Shown: positions 62,450 through 64,000 of the stretch, piece after piece
Numbering within the stretch: position 1 is the stretch's first letter
How the letters are laid out: each line of letters starts with the position of its first letter
Origin: Dyella sp. C11
Lineage (GTDB): Bacteria > Pseudomonadota > Gammaproteobacteria > Xanthomonadales > Rhodanobacteraceae
Assembly: GCF_003121485.1 (NCBI RefSeq)
Contig: NZ_QAVX01000001.1
Coordinates: 186,001-250,000, forward strand
Reading direction: 5' to 3'
DNA: 64,000 bases
Made by a program: the position numbers and the translations under genes
The notes under the pieces: model-generated
Told to the model about the DNA's origin: nothing
Seen by the model: only the letters and a program-made list of their open reading frames with translations
Databases searched by the model: none

Positions 62450-63673
62450 TCATGCGGTCTGTATCTCGCCGGCGAGAGCGATGGGACGGGCGGTCGCGCG
62501 TGGTGTCGCATCCAGGCCGAACAATGGCCGCAGCCAGCGCGTGCGACGAATCAGGCCTTCATGCAGAACGGCGCAGCCGACCACCGTGCCCAACAGCATC
62601 AGCGTGGGTTCCAACACGGGACCCAGTTTCTGCGGAATCAGCCAGTAGGCGATGGCGAGCATTACGCTCTGGTGCAGGATGTACCAGGGGAACACGGCTT
62701 CGCGCGCATACGGCAGCCAGCGGAACGGTCGGTTGAGATAGCGATGGCCCCAACCCAGGACCGCCGCGATGGCGCTCCATGCATAGAAGAAATGCAGCGC
62801 GCGCATGCACAGATGGATATCGTTGATCACATTCGATGACCACGCGCTGGTGTCGGCGAAGCTGCCCAGGTTGTCCAGCACCAGAAAGGCGGCGAAGCAG
62901 GACACCGCCAGGCCCAGTGAGCGCCGACGCAGGCGAGCCAGTTCGTCCCAGACACCCACGTGTGTGCCGATGACGTAGCCGTAGAAAAACATCGTGGCGT
63001 AGTTGGCATGGGCGTACCAGTCGCCAATCACGGCGTGATTCTGCGGAAAACGTGCGGCAAGCAGCAGGTTCCAGCTCAGCACCGGCAGCGCAGGCACCAC
63101 CAGCAGCGGCCAGCCGCGCAGGCGATGGAGCGTGCCGATCAGGCGTTGCCCGGGACGCGATTCCAGTGCCGGCAGCAGGGCAATCAGCACCAGCGTGAAA
63201 TTCCACACATAGGGCAGGTACCACAGGTGGTTCCAGGTGACGCCGAAGTTCCAACCGTCGAACGCACCTGCCGGCCACGGACCACCGGTCCAGTAGCGCA
63301 GCAGGAAGTGGCCGAAGCCCGGCGCCACCAATCCCCGGTCGACGCCCTGTACATAAGGCTGGATGGGCACGACCACGGCCATGCCGAACAGCAGCGGCAA
63401 CATCAGCCGCACCGTCCGTTTCCAGGCCAGCGCCGGCAGGCTCAGGCGGCCACGCAGGAAGTGCACCGCCATGCCCGAGATCAGGAACAGCAGGTCCATG
63501 CGCCAGAAGCTGGAGGCCAGCATGGGGTACTTCAGCCAGTCGGCGATGTACGTGCTCTTGAGGTGAAAGGTCCAGTCGTCGGCCGGGCCGACGTACAACA
63601 TGCCCAAGTGGTAGAGGATCAGCAGGCCGAAGGCCAGCACGCGCAGGGCATCGATGTCGTGGCGCCGGTTCAT
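62450..63673 (-). CDS. Acyltransferase 3 family membrane protein (OpgC-like)
   Basis: 407 residues with about ten membrane segments. The N-terminus R-R-H-D-I-D-A-L-R-V-L-A-F-G-L-L-I-L-Y-H is the acyltransferase 3 signature (with the catalytic His and Asp). OpgC adds succinyl groups to osmoregulated periplasmic glucans; other family members modify O-antigen or other polymers. The ATG at 63673 has GGAG about 9 bases upstream. The longer frame to 63958 crosses the divergent gene at the end. Confidence 0.82.
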   Translation of the reverse strand: MNRRHDIDALRVLAFGLLILYHLGMLYVGPADDWTFHLKSTYIADWLKYPMLASSFWRMDLLFLISGMAVHFLRGRLSLPALAWKRTVRLMLPLLFGMAVVVPIQPYVQGVDRGLVAPGFGHFLLRYWTGGPWPAGAFDGWNFGVTWNHLWYLPYVWNFTLVLIALLPALESRPGQRLIGTLHRLRGWPLLVVPALPVLSWNLLLAARFPQNHAVIGDWYAHANYATMFFYGYVIGTHVGVWDELARLRRRSLGLAVSCFAAFLVLDNLGSFADTSAWSSNVINDIHLCMRALHFFYAWSAIAAVLGWGHRYLNRPFRWLPYAREAVFPWYILHQSVMLAIAYWLIPQKLGPVLEPTLMLLGTVVGCAVLHEGLIRRTRWLRPLFGLDATPRATARPIALAGEIQTA

Positions 63674-63827
63674 GGACGAAACTCCGTGGGAAAGTGCCGC
63701 GCATGCTCCGCCGCGGGCATCCCTGCGTCGCCCGCTAAGTGATTGATTGACCGGAAACAGGGACGAGTGGCGAGTAGCCAGGGACGAAAAGGGCGGGTTC
63801 GGTCGCTGCAGCCCGTAGAATTCCCGC

Positions 63828-64000
63828 ATGACCGCCAAGCCCGCCTTCGACTTCGCCCGGTTCCAGCGCTGGCGCCGACCTTTCGAGATCGGTTTCTGGG
63901 TCGTCTCGCTGACGATCAACACCGTGTTCAACGGGATGGTGGCGTGGTTCGACGACACCTATCGCGCCCACCGGGCCGAAAGCATCGAGCCGTGGATCTG
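63828..64000 (+). CDS. Start of a membrane protein, cut by the window end (possibly LytTR family)
   Basis: 57 codons from ATG 63828 to the last bases. It opens M-T-A-K-P-A-F-D-F-A-R-F-Q-R-W-R-R-P-F-E-I-G-F-W-V-V-S-L, with one hydrophobic segment. This resembles the N-terminus of the membrane-bound LytTR regulators frequent in Xanthomonadales, but no DNA-binding part is visible in the window. Confidence 0.5.
   Translation, partial: MTAKPAFDFARFQRWRRPFEIGFWVVSLTINTVFNGMVAWFDDTYRAHRAESIEPWI

Overview
The window looks like a chromosomal segment of a gammaproteobacterium of the order Xanthomonadales, most likely family Rhodanobacteraceae (Dyella, Luteibacter, Frateuria or Rhodanobacter type). This rests on the gene content and order: engB next to cytochrome c4, two tandem DsbA-type proteins and an endonuclease/exonuclease/phosphatase protein; a glutaredoxin-rhodanese fusion; a DUF3247 protein; and the dense intergenic REP-type palindromes. 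It is an inference from recognised families, not a database match. No rRNA, tRNA or CRISPR array was seen.

Region 1 (1-7.0 kb) is visibly less GC-rich and less biased in codon use than the rest and looks like an accessory, probably transferred, block. On the + strand it has a truncated DJ-1/PfpI protein, an antibiotic-biosynthesis-monooxygenase domain protein, a GlcG/HbpS protein, a 24-residue amphipathic mini-ORF with a strong ribosome binding site, and a 1020-residue beta-propeller histidine kinase that ends in a perfect 15-bp inverted repeat. On the - strand a NemR-like TetR regulator is followed by a DJ-1/PfpI protein and a GFA-domain protein. The same 15-base palindromic operator lies upstream of both the regulator and the DJ-1 gene, which suggests an electrophile (reactive carbonyl or chlorine) stress circuit.

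Region 2 (7.2-31.7 kb) is ordinary high-GC chromosome: a TonB receptor with an AT-rich, possibly metal-responsive promoter, a MidA-type methyltransferase, two large membrane proteins (YfhO-like and LtaS/OpgB-like), cca, an NDUFA9-like protein, a soluble lytic transglycosylase, a GH17-like glucan enzyme, an EEP protein and a coupled small membrane protein, two DsbA lipoproteins, cytochrome c4, engB, a methyltransferase, a free methionine sulfoxide reductase, bioD, an M3 peptidase and a ChaN-like secreted protein.

Region 3 (31.7-38.8 kb) is a complete haem uptake operon, hmuR-hmuS-hmuT-hmuU-hmuV, behind a symmetric Fur box, with a trailing small membrane protein whose tail is rich in Gly, Met and His. 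Region 4 (38.8-45.5 kb) has a LytS/LytR-type two-component pair with two phased AlgR-like sites in its promoter, two secreted small proteins, glutamate-cysteine ligase and a QseBC-like two-component pair.

Region 5 (45.6-64 kb) holds a three-domain glutaredoxin fusion, an LpxH-like phosphoesterase, a GDSL hydrolase, an AlaA-like aminotransferase with a TTG start, rsgA, a QEGLA-motif metallopeptidase-like protein, maeB, aceE, a YqjD-like membrane protein, a UbiH-family monooxygenase, an MFS transporter, a DUF3247 protein, an OpgC-like acyltransferase and the start of a membrane protein cut by the window end. This part is full of paired inverted repeats of at least three families, most concentrated between maeB and aceE.
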